Shown here piece after piece: positions 18,814 to 27,503 of a DNA stretch of 45,511 bases (position 1 is the first letter of the stretch; every line of letters starts with the position of its first letter). Source of the stretch: an uncultured Pirellulaceae bacterium (GTDB lineage Bacteria; Planctomycetota; Planctomycetia; Pirellulales; Pirellulaceae); the NCBI GenBank assembly GCA_937928555.1, contig CALFWR010000128.1, positions 1 to 45,511 of the forward strand, in the 5' to 3' direction. The notes beneath the pieces were generated by a model. The model did not search any database. It was given only the letters and a program-made list of their open reading frames with translations, and was not told where the DNA came from. A program made the position numbers and the translations under genes.

Positions 18814-21222
18814 ATGGCGTGGGCAAATATCGCACTGCTGGGAGTTGGCGGGCTGCTTGTTAGCGTCCCGGTCCTGATTCACTTTCTGATGCAACCCAAA
18901 CCGGTCGAAGTCGTCTTTCCGGCGATGCGATTCCTCAAAGAGAAACAGCTGATCAACCGCTCGCGCAATCGATTGCGGCATCTGCTATTGATGCTGCTGC
19001 GTTGCATCCTGATCGGGCTGTTGGTCCTGGCACTGGCCGGTCCGTCGGTGGCTTCGCAGCAGTTCGGCAAGTGGCTGACTTTTGGCGGGATTTCGTTCAT
19101 CGCCGCGATGCTTGGAATCGTGTTGGCTTTTTCGGCGCTCTCGGGTAACGCCAACAAGCTGTTCAATGGGATCCTCGCCACGATGCTTGCGATGGTTGTA
19201 GGCCTGGCGGGCTGGTACGGGCTCAAGCTTTTTGACGACGAAGACTCCGGCCAGTTGCTCGGCGACGACGGCGAACCGGTCAGCGCCCTGGTTTTGCTCG
19301 ACACCTCCCCGACAATGCAGTACCAACAGCAAAACGAAACCCGCTTGACCGAAGCGGCCGGGATCGCCAAATGGATCGTCGAACAGTTTCCCGTCGGATC
19401 ACAAATCTGCGTCGCGAGTGTCGCCGGCGACCAGCCGTTCTTTTCAGTTGACGGTGCCGCGGCAGTCCGGCGAATCGAATCGCTCAAGACTTCCTATGCA
19501 CCCCGAACGATTCCCGAAACCCTTGCCGACGCCTGGACGTTGGTCGAAAAATCTCCGCTGCAACGCAAAGAAGTCTACGTCATTTCGGATCTGACCCGAG
19601 CCGGATGGGCGGTCAGCGGTTCCCAGGCAGCACTGAATCGGCTTGCCGAAGACAAAGGCGTCGGTGTGTTTGTGGTCGATGTGGGTGTCGAAGATCCAGT
19701 CGACTTTTCCCTCGGCAGCCTGGAACTTTCGACACGCAAAGTCACCACCAACGGCTCGATCGAAGTCAGTGCTTCGGTGAACCGGATCGGAGCCGCGTCC
19801 CAGAGAACGGTCCAACTGACGGTCGAAAAACCCGACACCAGTCGCCCGGTGGTTCGCGATGGCAAAGCACTGTTTCCCGAAAACACTTGGAGCAAAACGC
19901 AGACCATCGACATTCGGGAAAACGGCCAGGCGAAAACCAAACTGGAGTTCCAGGAGTCCCTCCCGCCCGGCGTTTACCACGGCAAAGTCGAAATCGTGGG
20001 AAGCGACCCGCTGGCCGTCAACGACCAACAGTATTTCACTTTCGAAGTCAGCGAACCGTGGCAGGCACTCACCGTCAGCCCCGTGGGCACCGATGCGACG
20101 GTGATCCGCAGCGTGATCGCACCGCAGTCCCTGGGCAACGCATCGTTTGAAGAAACATCCATCACCCAACAGACGCTTTCGGAGATGAAATCGCTGGATC
20201 AATTTCAGGCGGTCTTTTTGGTGGACCCGGGCCCTCTGGCCGAAGAGACCTGGCAGATGCTCGAAGACCACGTTGTCGCTGGCGGCGGTTTGGCGATCTT
20301 TCTGGGTCACAATGCGGCGGGGCTTAATGGCTTGCCCGATCCAAGCTTCTTTAATCCCACCGCACGGAAACTGCTTACCGGTTCACTCACGGTTCAGTTC
20401 CACTGCCCGGACCGATCCACCGAACCGTTTTTGCTCAGCCCCTCCGGTTTGCAGCACCCAATTTTGGCTCCGTTTCGAAGAGTCTCCGGCAGCATCCCGT
20501 GGTACCGCAATCCGGTGTTTACGTTTTGGGGGATCGAACCGGACAACAACGAAGAAGAAAAACTTCCCACCGGTACGGTCATCAACTTCAGCAATTTCGA
20601 ACCTGCACTCATTGAACGTCAAATTGGACTTGGCCGCGTGGTTGTGATGACCACTCCGGTTTCAGAGCCCGCGAACCTTCGCGATCGCGAGACGTGGAAC
20701 CAACTCAGGTACGCCGACATGCAAGCGTGGGCGTCGTTTGTGGTTCTGCATGGAATTGCCCGTTACATCGTGAACGCGGATTCGGATTCCCTGGACATTA
20801 AAGTCGGACAGGTCGCATCGCTAACCAACGACCTGACGCGGTACCCCGATACCTGGGCGGTCTTTTCGCCGGACCCCGAAAAGCCACCGGCCAAAGTCGG
20901 CACCGTGGGCGGTAACGTCAGCTACCGATTCACCGACACCCCCGGCCACTACCGACTCAAAGGCGCACTTGATGGACCGGTGCTGAGGGGATTCTCTGCC
21001 AACCTTGACCCGGCTTCGATTGATATGACTCGCATCGAACCCGACGAACTGGACAAAGTCCTCGGGGCCGGTCGCTATCAACTGGCCAAACAGAAAGACG
21101 AAATCACCCGCCAGCAGGGCCATGCCCGCAAAGGCCGCGAGTTCTATCCGCTGCTAATGATGATGCTATTCGCGGCGATCATGATCGAGTATTTGGTGTC
21201 CAACAGATTTTATAAAGCTTAA
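18814..21222 (+). CDS. BatA-like membrane protein (aerotolerance regulator N-terminal type)
   Basis: An 802-residue inner-membrane protein. The N-terminus matches the BatA/CcoX-like module: a helix with GVGGLLVSVPVLIHFLM, the PxxVEVVFPAMRFLKEK stretch, then LRHLLLMLLRCILIGLLVLALAGP. Two more helices follow (about 90-130). A vWA-like domain comes next (ALVLLDTSPTMQY, a DxSxx metal motif variant), then beta-rich domains and a glutamine-amidotransferase-like segment (AVFLVDPGPLAEETWQML, GGGLAIFLGHNA). A final helix PLLMMMLFAAIMIEYLV anchors the C-terminus. It starts 3 bp after the DUF58 stop. Roles of such proteins are poorly defined; envelope maintenance is an inference. Confidence 0.9.
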   Translation: MAWANIALLGVGGLLVSVPVLIHFLMQPKPVEVVFPAMRFLKEKQLINRSRNRLRHLLLMLLRCILIGLLVLALAGPSVASQQFGKWLTFGGISFIAAMLGIVLAFSALSGNANKLFNGILATMLAMVVGLAGWYGLKLFDDEDSGQLLGDDGEPVSALVLLDTSPTMQYQQQNETRLTEAAGIAKWIVEQFPVGSQICVASVAGDQPFFSVDGAAAVRRIESLKTSYAPRTIPETLADAWTLVEKSPLQRKEVYVISDLTRAGWAVSGSQAALNRLAEDKGVGVFVVDVGVEDPVDFSLGSLELSTRKVTTNGSIEVSASVNRIGAASQRTVQLTVEKPDTSRPVVRDGKALFPENTWSKTQTIDIRENGQAKTKLEFQESLPPGVYHGKVEIVGSDPLAVNDQQYFTFEVSEPWQALTVSPVGTDATVIRSVIAPQSLGNASFEETSITQQTLSEMKSLDQFQAVFLVDPGPLAEETWQMLEDHVVAGGGLAIFLGHNAAGLNGLPDPSFFNPTARKLLTGSLTVQFHCPDRSTEPFLLSPSGLQHPILAPFRRVSGSIPWYRNPVFTFWGIEPDNNEEEKLPTGTVINFSNFEPALIERQIGLGRVVVMTTPVSEPANLRDRETWNQLRYADMQAWASFVVLHGIARYIVNADSDSLDIKVGQVASLTNDLTRYPDTWAVFSPDPEKPPAKVGTVGGNVSYRFTDTPGHYRLKGALDGPVLRGFSANLDPASIDMTRIEPDELDKVLGAGRYQLAKQKDEITRQQGHARKGREFYPLLMMMLFAAIMIEYLVSNRFYKA

Positions 21223-21239
21223 AACAACCAGCCGTATCG

Positions 21240-23537
21240 ATGTCCACACTGTCATTCCAACCCGTCACCAGCATCTGGATCATCTTGATCTTTGCTTGCG
21301 CTGCGCTGTTGATGCTGTTCGTGCGACCCTCCTTTGCCAACATCAACGACTCGCAGCGAAAGAAGCTTAATCTCCTGCGTAGCTTTGTGGTGTTGATGGC
21401 ACTGCTGGGATTGATGCGACCGGGATGCGTTCAGACCGAAGAGAAACTTCAAGCCGGCGTAATGCTTTTCCTGCTGGACATCAGTCGCAGCATGCAACTG
21501 CCTCACATCGACGACAACTCGACCCGCTGGGATACGATCAAAAAAGCCCTGACCGACAACCAACACAAGTTTCAGAAGTTGGCCGAAAAGCAAATCGAAA
21601 CGCGATTCTTTGGCTTTGACAATCTTGTGTCACCGATCGAATTCGACACCAGGCTCAACCTGCCAAAATCTCCCGAAGGCGGCGAAACGGACATCGGCAC
21701 TCCGATCTTCAACAGCACCCTGGAAACGCGTGGCGAAAGGCTGATCGGCGTCTTCCTCGCGTCTGACGGCGTACAAACGGTGCTCAATCCAGCCGTCGAA
21801 ATCTCTCAGGCGATCACGCCGCTGGTGGACATGGAAACGCCGCTGTTCAGCATCCCGCTTGGCAGCCCCGCCGACACCGGCCAAATCGCAGACGTCTCGA
21901 TCAAGAACTTTGCCGAACAGCACGTCGTCAACGTCAAGAACAAACTTTCGGCCACCGCGACGATCGTCTCCCGCGGCTACCGCGATCAGGACATCCGCAT
22001 CGAACTGGTGATCATCGATTCACTGGGCCGGGAAAAAGTCGTCGATCCGCCCACGATCGTGACGCCTACCCGCGGCGTCGAAGAAACCAACGTCGAAATC
22101 ACTTACAAGCCAACCGAACCTGGCGAATACCGCATGAAAATCCGGGCGGTCCCGATGCCGGGTGAACTGGCACTGCGCAACAACGAACTCGATGCCTTCC
22201 TGACCGTCAACGACAAAGGCCTCAGCGTTGCCTTCATCGATGGCGGCGTGGCGTGGGAGCAGAGTTACCTGCGCCGCTCCCTGGCTTCGGCGGAGTTCAT
22301 TGATCTGACGTTTGTGCCCATATATCCGTCCGAAATCGAAGCCGGTTCGCAGGATCTGGAAGAGCTTTTCAGCGACGATTCGATCGATGTCTTTATTCTC
22401 AGCAACGTCAGCTCGCGTTTGCTGTACGACAAAAATGACAATCCCAACGGACTCCAGGCTCTTCACGACGCCGTCACCGATCGCGGCAAAGGCCTGATGA
22501 TGATGGGCGGCTACCACAGCTTTGGACCAGGGCTATACCATTCCACACCCCTTGCCGAAATTTTGCCGATCAAGATGTCGGGCCGTGAAAGGCAGGACTT
22601 TAACGCCGACATCCGCCGCGAACTGCACATCGTCGACGAACTGACCATGAAACCGGCACAACCTAGCGAGATGACCAATTTGGGCGAGGATGCAGTGGAC
22701 TGGTCGGAATTGCCGCCGCTGGTGGGGGCAAACCGCTTTGCAGAAATCAGCCGCAACGGAACGGTGATCCTGGAAAGCAACGACGCCGCCCGCCACCCAC
22801 TGATGGTTGCTTCGGCAGTCAACGGCCGCGTGCTCGCGTTCGCTGGCGACAGCCTCTGGCGATGGAACCTCAAGGGCATCAAAAAACACGGGCGAACGTT
22901 CAAACTCGAGTACGACCGGTTTTGGCGTCAGATCATTCTCTGGCTTTCCAGGGCTCCCAAGGACGATGAATCGATCTCGATTGACTTTCCCCAGCGACGT
23001 TTCTTGCCGCGCGGCAGAGTTCGTTTTGGGGTCAAAGCCCAGTCGGTTGCCGGCGAAGAGCTTAACGGCGTCAGCTATGCGGGGACTTTGATTCAACCCG
23101 ATGGCCAGAAACAGATTGTGTCCGTTCCTGCCAGCGGCGAGGGGAACTGGAACGAAGTCGACCGCGACATGCTGACCACGCCGGGCGTCTACATGCTCGA
23201 AATCGAAGGCCAACGCGACCAGCAGTCTCTGGGCACCGCCCGCCGCCAGTTTGTGGTGATGGATCGTGACATCGAAAAATCCAACCCGGTCGCCAACATT
23301 GAACGCATGACCATGTTGGCCAACCAGACACGGGACTTTGGCGGCAAAGTCCTCGAACCGGCGCAACTGGGTCAACTTCTGGATGAGCTGATCGCAAATC
23401 CGCCGGTCGAAAAGATCCAGATCCCAACCCGCTGGCGATTCGGCGAAACGAAATATGACTCGGGAGCCTTCCTGATCCTGTTCGTGTTGCTGCTGGCCGC
23501 TGAGTGGATTCTGCGAAAGAAATGGGGACTGGTTTAG
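21240..23537 (+). CDS. Membrane vWA / amidotransferase-fold protein
   Basis: A 765-residue protein, last in the MoxR run, 17 bp after its neighbour. Two N-terminal helices (IWIILIFACAALLMLFV and LRSFVVLMALLGLM) precede a vWA domain with a full metal motif, FLLDISRSMQLP. Middle domains are beta-sandwich-like. A class I amidotransferase-like segment has DVFILSNVS and GKGLMMMGGYHSFGPG, without a clear Cys nucleophile, so it is likely a binding domain. A C-terminal helix FLILFVLLLAAEWIL is followed by a short basic tail. It ends 41 bp from the convergent nucleoside transporter gene. Planctomycete MoxR clusters commonly carry such a protein; its partner is unknown. Confidence 0.88.
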   Translation: MSTLSFQPVTSIWIILIFACAALLMLFVRPSFANINDSQRKKLNLLRSFVVLMALLGLMRPGCVQTEEKLQAGVMLFLLDISRSMQLPHIDDNSTRWDTIKKALTDNQHKFQKLAEKQIETRFFGFDNLVSPIEFDTRLNLPKSPEGGETDIGTPIFNSTLETRGERLIGVFLASDGVQTVLNPAVEISQAITPLVDMETPLFSIPLGSPADTGQIADVSIKNFAEQHVVNVKNKLSATATIVSRGYRDQDIRIELVIIDSLGREKVVDPPTIVTPTRGVEETNVEITYKPTEPGEYRMKIRAVPMPGELALRNNELDAFLTVNDKGLSVAFIDGGVAWEQSYLRRSLASAEFIDLTFVPIYPSEIEAGSQDLEELFSDDSIDVFILSNVSSRLLYDKNDNPNGLQALHDAVTDRGKGLMMMGGYHSFGPGLYHSTPLAEILPIKMSGRERQDFNADIRRELHIVDELTMKPAQPSEMTNLGEDAVDWSELPPLVGANRFAEISRNGTVILESNDAARHPLMVASAVNGRVLAFAGDSLWRWNLKGIKKHGRTFKLEYDRFWRQIILWLSRAPKDDESISIDFPQRRFLPRGRVRFGVKAQSVAGEELNGVSYAGTLIQPDGQKQIVSVPASGEGNWNEVDRDMLTTPGVYMLEIEGQRDQQSLGTARRQFVVMDRDIEKSNPVANIERMTMLANQTRDFGGKVLEPAQLGQLLDELIANPPVEKIQIPTRWRFGETKYDSGAFLILFVLLLAAEWILRKKWGLV

Positions 23538-23578
23538 GTCTTCCAACTACCACCGCAACCCGATCTTTGCTCAGGCAT

Positions 23579-24967
23579 TTACCATTTGAGCACGCCGTAG
23601 AGCAGGCCCGCCATGCAAGCTGTCATACAGCAGGCAAGCATACCACCGAACATCGCACGCAGTCCAAGCTGAGCCAAATCACCGCGACGCTCTGGAGCCA
23701 GCGGACCGATCCCTCCGATCTGAATTCCGATCGCAGCGAAGTTCGAAAAACCACACAATGCGTAGGTCAGAATGACGTGGGTCCGATCAGAGATCTTTAC
23801 GACCTCGTCCTGACCATCAACACTCTGAGTAAAGACTCCTTTTTCGATATCGCCAAGATGCAGATACGCGACAAACTCATTGATCGCCATCTTCTCACCC
23901 AGCAGCACGCCCGCAGCCGTACAGTCGTTCGATTCAATTCCCATGACCCAAGCCAGGGGATAGAAAAGAAATCCAAGCAACCCGTTGATCGACCAGTTCA
24001 GGTCGATCAAATCTTTGGGGCCACGCGTCAGGTTAACGCAATACTGGGCCAATTCTCCCAATCCACCCAGGATCGTGTCCAGCATCGCCAGCAGAGCAAG
24101 GAATGCGATCAACATCGCGGCAATGTTGATCGCCAACTTCATCCCTTCGCTGGCTCCAATCGCGGCCGCTTCAATCACATTGGACGCAGGCTTTTCCATC
24201 TTCTGGGTCACCAAATCGATATCAGCGGTCTCTTCGGTTTCCGGCTGCAAGAGCTTTGCAATCACAAGCGCCGCCGGTGCCGAGATAATCGACGCGGTCA
24301 GGATATGGCCAGCGCTGACCTGAAAATCATTGACAAAAATCGCCATCAGGCTGCCACTGATCGTGGAAAAGCCACCCACCATCAGTGCATTAAGTTCACT
24401 GCGGGTCATCAGTCCCACGAATGGCTTGACCACCAACGGCGCTTCGGTGTGGCCGACCAATACGTTCGCCGCCGCGGCAAGGCTTTCGGGTCCCGAAGTG
24501 CCCAGCGTTTTGCTCATCACCCACGCCATACCCCGAATCACGATCTGCATCAGCCCAATGTGATACAGAATTGACATCAGCGAGGCAAAGAAAATCACCG
24601 TTGGCAACACGCCAAACGCAAATGACTTCAACAGCGTAAGTGGATCCGTTGAAGTCGCTGGATCGAGCCCATTTGATTTGAACACAAAATGCGAACCGGC
24701 ATCCACCCACTGCTTGATCGACTTAAAGAGCATATCGACATAGTGAAACAGAATACCGCCTTCGAATCGTCCGCCGAAGGTCCAGTTCTGCGAGCCAAAA
24801 AACAAAGCCGCAAGCAGGAACTGTAGCACCACACCGGAGGCCACCAACCGCCAATTGACCTTCGACCGATGCGAACTCAACAGCCATGCGAAGCCCAGCA
24901 TCGTGAAAATGCCCAACAGGCTCACAAGGTTGAGATAACTGAAGGCGGCTTCTGTGGTTTCTGGCAT
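23579..24967 (-). CDS. Concentrative nucleoside transporter (NupC/CNT family)
   Basis: A 462-residue inner-membrane symporter that imports nucleosides with Na+ or H+. Family motifs are plain: ESLAAAANVLVGHTEAPLV, then GGFSTISGSLMAIFV, GASEGMKLAINIAAMLIAFLALLAML and GEKMAINEFVAYLHL. These belong to the CNT core that binds base and ribose. An N-terminal helix (LLGIFTMLGFAWLLS) and about nine further hydrophobic segments are present. The stretch about residues 245-265 (ETEETADIDLVTQKMEK) is a soluble loop. Nucleoside specificity cannot be predicted. It converges with the vWA gene and lies 76 bp downstream of the next membrane protein. Confidence 0.95.
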   Translation of the reverse strand: MPETTEAAFSYLNLVSLLGIFTMLGFAWLLSSHRSKVNWRLVASGVVLQFLLAALFFGSQNWTFGGRFEGGILFHYVDMLFKSIKQWVDAGSHFVFKSNGLDPATSTDPLTLLKSFAFGVLPTVIFFASLMSILYHIGLMQIVIRGMAWVMSKTLGTSGPESLAAAANVLVGHTEAPLVVKPFVGLMTRSELNALMVGGFSTISGSLMAIFVNDFQVSAGHILTASIISAPAALVIAKLLQPETEETADIDLVTQKMEKPASNVIEAAAIGASEGMKLAINIAAMLIAFLALLAMLDTILGGLGELAQYCVNLTRGPKDLIDLNWSINGLLGFLFYPLAWVMGIESNDCTAAGVLLGEKMAINEFVAYLHLGDIEKGVFTQSVDGQDEVVKISDRTHVILTYALCGFSNFAAIGIQIGGIGPLAPERRGDLAQLGLRAMFGGMLACCMTACMAGLLYGVLKW

Positions 24968-25043
24968 CTTGCTCTCTGGAAAAATCTCTACCCAACAACG
25001 GACCCAAAAACTCGTCTACGCGAAACCTGCCGCTGGATTTCAG

Positions 25044-26408
25044 CTACGTTTCGCTTCCCGCATCGTTGGCCGGCGCGTCATCCGTCGGTGTGGGCGTCTG
25101 AACCTGCGGGACGCCGCTCGCATCGGACTTCAGCGGCGGAAGCTCGTACGTTCGCCGTTCGTCCACGATGTAGATCTCGTCCATCTCGGTGTCGTCGACG
25201 TCTTTGCGAAGCAACAGATAAATCGCCGAAGCCATACACCAGAACAACCCATACAAAAACGCCACCGCCACCGTACTAATGAGCCCGTTCCAGAATCCCA
25301 TCGCATCCTGGGCAAACCCAAGAGCGCTGCTGGGATCCGCGGATTCGATTTTGGTGACGTCGCCTTCAACGACAGACTTTACCTGCGCCGTTATCCCCTG
25401 GATCACTTCGATGCGAGACGCTTCGACCTGAGTCGCTCCGCCGCCAAAACGATTGGCTCCCCATGACGTTGACCAATAGCTCAAATCGATCACAGCCCCG
25501 CACAACCAGGCGACAACCAGCCAGCACAACCCTCCAAAGAGAACCGCGATCACTCCGTACAGCAGATAGTTCAGCGGACGCTGGAACACGTAAGCATAAG
25601 CCCGGGTCATCGCATCGAAAGCGTTCTGGCCTTCGCAACCGGCGCTGGAGATCACCAGTGGCCACGCGAAAGTCAAACCCAGCAGCAACAACGCCATGAT
25701 CGCGCTGACCGCCAACACCACAATCCAGATGATCCCCACGAACGCCGCCCCGTAGTCGAACGTCATCAGCAGACCAAGCAGAAACGTAGGGACGCAAAGC
25801 GCGAATACCGCGATGATCGGAGCCCCGATGCCACCCATGCTTGCCGGCCAGTGGTCGAAAGCAAAATCAACCGCGTCGTCAATTCCGATCGTCTCATTCC
25901 GGGTCAGCCTGAGCAGGCAAACCCGCGCAATCGCCATCCCAAAGAAACTCCATACCGCCAGAGAACAAACCGATCCAAACAGAAAGTACAAAAATCCCCA
26001 ACCGCCCAACGTCTGCTTCTGACCAGGTTCAGTCGTCGGAAACTGCGAGCGAAACATGAAACCAAAGGGCTCGCTGATCCGATTGAACACCGCTCGCGGA
26101 CCGCTGACCTTTGTGCCCAACAGATGAAATGAGTTCTGATCCGATACCGAATCAATGAACACGCCCTGGAAAGGGCTGGTGTTCTTGTTGAGCGCGGTGG
26201 TGAATACTTCGTTGTTCCGCAGTGGCGAATCGGAACCAATAAAAATGCTTTCGCTTAACCACCACGTAAACGACGCCGCCAACACGCCCACCAGGGCAAG
26301 GGCAAGCACGGTAATGCTGGCCGCCACAGGCAGGGTACGAAAAATGATCGTCCAGGGACACAGGTCCGACCAGGACACTTTTTTGACGATGACAGGTTGG
26401 TCGCTCAT
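25044..26408 (-). CDS. Multi-pass membrane protein of unknown function
   Basis: A 454-residue protein with about seven hydrophobic helices, including AASITVLALALVGVLAASFTWWL, FLYFLFGSVCSLAVWSFFGMA, IIAVFALCVPTFLLGLLM, WIVVLAVSAIMALLLLGLTF, LLYGVIAVLFGGLCWLVVAWL and a final VAVAFLYGLFWCMASAIYLLL. The segment GQNAFDAMTRAYAYVFQRPL sits between helices and resembles the linker in other multi-spanning DUF-type permease-like proteins. The C-terminus is a soluble, proline- and acid-rich tail (DVDDTEMDEIYIVDE). I do not recognise a family with confidence. It starts at ATG 26408 and may be in one transcript with the nucleoside transporter. Confidence 0.75.
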   Translation of the reverse strand: MSDQPVIVKKVSWSDLCPWTIIFRTLPVAASITVLALALVGVLAASFTWWLSESIFIGSDSPLRNNEVFTTALNKNTSPFQGVFIDSVSDQNSFHLLGTKVSGPRAVFNRISEPFGFMFRSQFPTTEPGQKQTLGGWGFLYFLFGSVCSLAVWSFFGMAIARVCLLRLTRNETIGIDDAVDFAFDHWPASMGGIGAPIIAVFALCVPTFLLGLLMTFDYGAAFVGIIWIVVLAVSAIMALLLLGLTFAWPLVISSAGCEGQNAFDAMTRAYAYVFQRPLNYLLYGVIAVLFGGLCWLVVAWLCGAVIDLSYWSTSWGANRFGGGATQVEASRIEVIQGITAQVKSVVEGDVTKIESADPSSALGFAQDAMGFWNGLISTVAVAFLYGLFWCMASAIYLLLRKDVDDTEMDEIYIVDERRTYELPPLKSDASGVPQVQTPTPTDDAPANDAGSET

Positions 26409-26728
26409 GATTGCTCACGGAAAGTGAAAGGTGAGCCGAACATTATAGGTAAGCGACTTTGGGTTTGCAGGTACCCAGTGGTCCGACTTCGATTCAGTGT
26501 CGGGCTATTGCGTATCCGGACTCGCCAGAGATCGGGGGATGTTGGACCAGCTTTGCGAGACCGGACAATTTCGCCAATTGAAGTGAACCACGGGTTGGCA
26601 CCCGTGGCTACAACATGCCGTCCCTTCGGGACTGATCGCGCAACCGCACCCGAGGCCTTACGGCCAACGGCTCACATCGCGCAACGCACCCGAGGCCTTA
26701 CGGCCAACGGCTCACTGTGCTGAACATC
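26409..26728. repeat. Gene-free stretch with REP-like hairpins and a 40-bp tandem pair
   Basis: No gene is supported here. From 26588 there are three palindromic blocks: stem-loop CCACGGG-TTGGCA-CCCGTGG (26588-26607), GTCCC-TTC-GGGAC (26620-26632), and two tandem copies of GCACCCGAGGCCTTACGG...GGCTCA (26646-26674 and 26686-26714) repeating with a 40-bp period. The same unit occurs once at 9801-9825 with two changes. These are typical REP/BIME-like intergenic repeats. They may also stop transcripts after yacG, but there is no U-tract. Confidence 0.7.
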
Positions 26729-26992
26729 TCAGGCTTCTTCCTCGTTGTCCTCGCGGAACTCCCGCACCCCTTCGCCTTCGTAGGGCAAGCCGTAAGATTC
26801 GTTCAGCCAGTTGCCCAGATCGATCCGCTGACAGCGGATACTGCAAAATGGCTTGCAGGGCGAAGTCGCCATGTCGAATTTCTGCCCGCAATGCGCGCAG
26901 CGAAGAAGACCGCTTTGCCTCGCAGCGGTCGTGGAGGTTTCAGATCCTTGCGAATCCGTCATGGGCTGCTTGTTCTCTTCGTGTTGGTACAT
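26729..26992 (-). CDS. yacG: DNA gyrase inhibitor YacG
   Basis: Small zinc protein that, in E. coli, binds GyrB and blocks its DNA binding. The diagnostic zinc ribbon is complete: LRCAHCGQKF, then CKPFCSIRCQRIDLGNWLNE, followed by SYGLPYEGEG and an acidic tail. The Cys-x2-Cys and Cys-x3-Cys spacing and the IDLGNWL signature are those of YacG. About 87 residues if it starts at ATG 26992 (MYQHEENKQP); ATG 26962 (MTDSQGSET) would give 77. Neither has a good ribosome site. It stands alone, between REP-like repeats and MITE copy G. Confidence 0.9.
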   Translation of the reverse strand: MYQHEENKQPMTDSQGSETSTTAARQSGLLRCAHCGQKFDMATSPCKPFCSIRCQRIDLGNWLNESYGLPYEGEGVREFREDNEEEA

Positions 26993-27080
26993 CGCAGAGC
27001 CCCGCACAATCGCGGAACCGAAAGCCACATTCATCAAGAAATGGGAAGGGAGCTGACTCCCTTCCGTTTCACCATTTCAA

Positions 27081-27267
27081 CCCGGATTATTCACGAGGCG
27101 TGGGCATGACTTTTCGCTCGGTCAATGAACACCGTATCTGTCCGAAAAAAGCCCTGTTTTGGAACTCATCAGCGAGGTGAATCGCATTTTCCGGAGGCGG
27201 TCCAGCTTTGGGCACCTCTGGTGTGACGTAAACGGCAATCAACGCCCGTCGTCGTGAATAATTCCGG
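27081..27267 (-). mobile_element. MITE copy G, 187 bp, divergent core, TSD TTCAA
   Basis: Its ends match the family (CCCGGATTATTCACGAGGCG at the left, CGTCGTGAATAATTCCGG at the right). The orientation is reversed relative to copies A-D. The length is again exactly 187 bp. The perfect direct repeats TTCAA at 27076-27080 and 27268-27272 prove an insertion event. The core is very different from A-D: only patches such as AAATGYGAWTCA and GATGA line up at the same distance from the end. The right duplication directly abuts the stop codon of the small basic protein gene. Confidence 0.92.
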
Positions 27268-27272
27268 TTCAA

Positions 27273-27455
27273 TTACTTCTTGTTCAGCCCCATGGACTCG
27301 ATCAGCGCAGGAGCACCGGGAGTCATGTTACGAAGCTTGTCCGCGATCACCTGCTTTTCTGAACCATTCGCCCGCGCCGCACGATCACGAAGCTTGGCAA
27401 CTGCCTTTTTACGCTTACGACGCCGCTTGATTTCTTTTTCCCGTTCGCTTGCCAT
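27273..27455 (-). CDS. Small basic protein (60 aa)
   Basis: A 60-residue, strongly basic protein starting MASEREKEIKRRRKRKKAVA and continuing KLRDRAARANGSEKQVIADKLRNMTPG. I recall short proteins of this form from planctomycetes (possibly the group called DUF6800), but this is from memory. The first half is a charged helix that could contact nucleic acid; the second half contains MTPGAPALIESMGL. The start is ATG 27455, 48 bp from the divergent gene at 27504, so they share a promoter region. The stop TAA directly touches the target duplication of MITE copy G, so the element inserted just after the gene end. Confidence 0.75.
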   Translation of the reverse strand: MASEREKEIKRRRKRKKAVAKLRDRAARANGSEKQVIADKLRNMTPGAPALIESMGLNKK

Positions 27456-27503
27456 TTGTATATGATCCGGTGATTGAGACTCTTCGTATTTTTCCGAGCA
27501 AGA

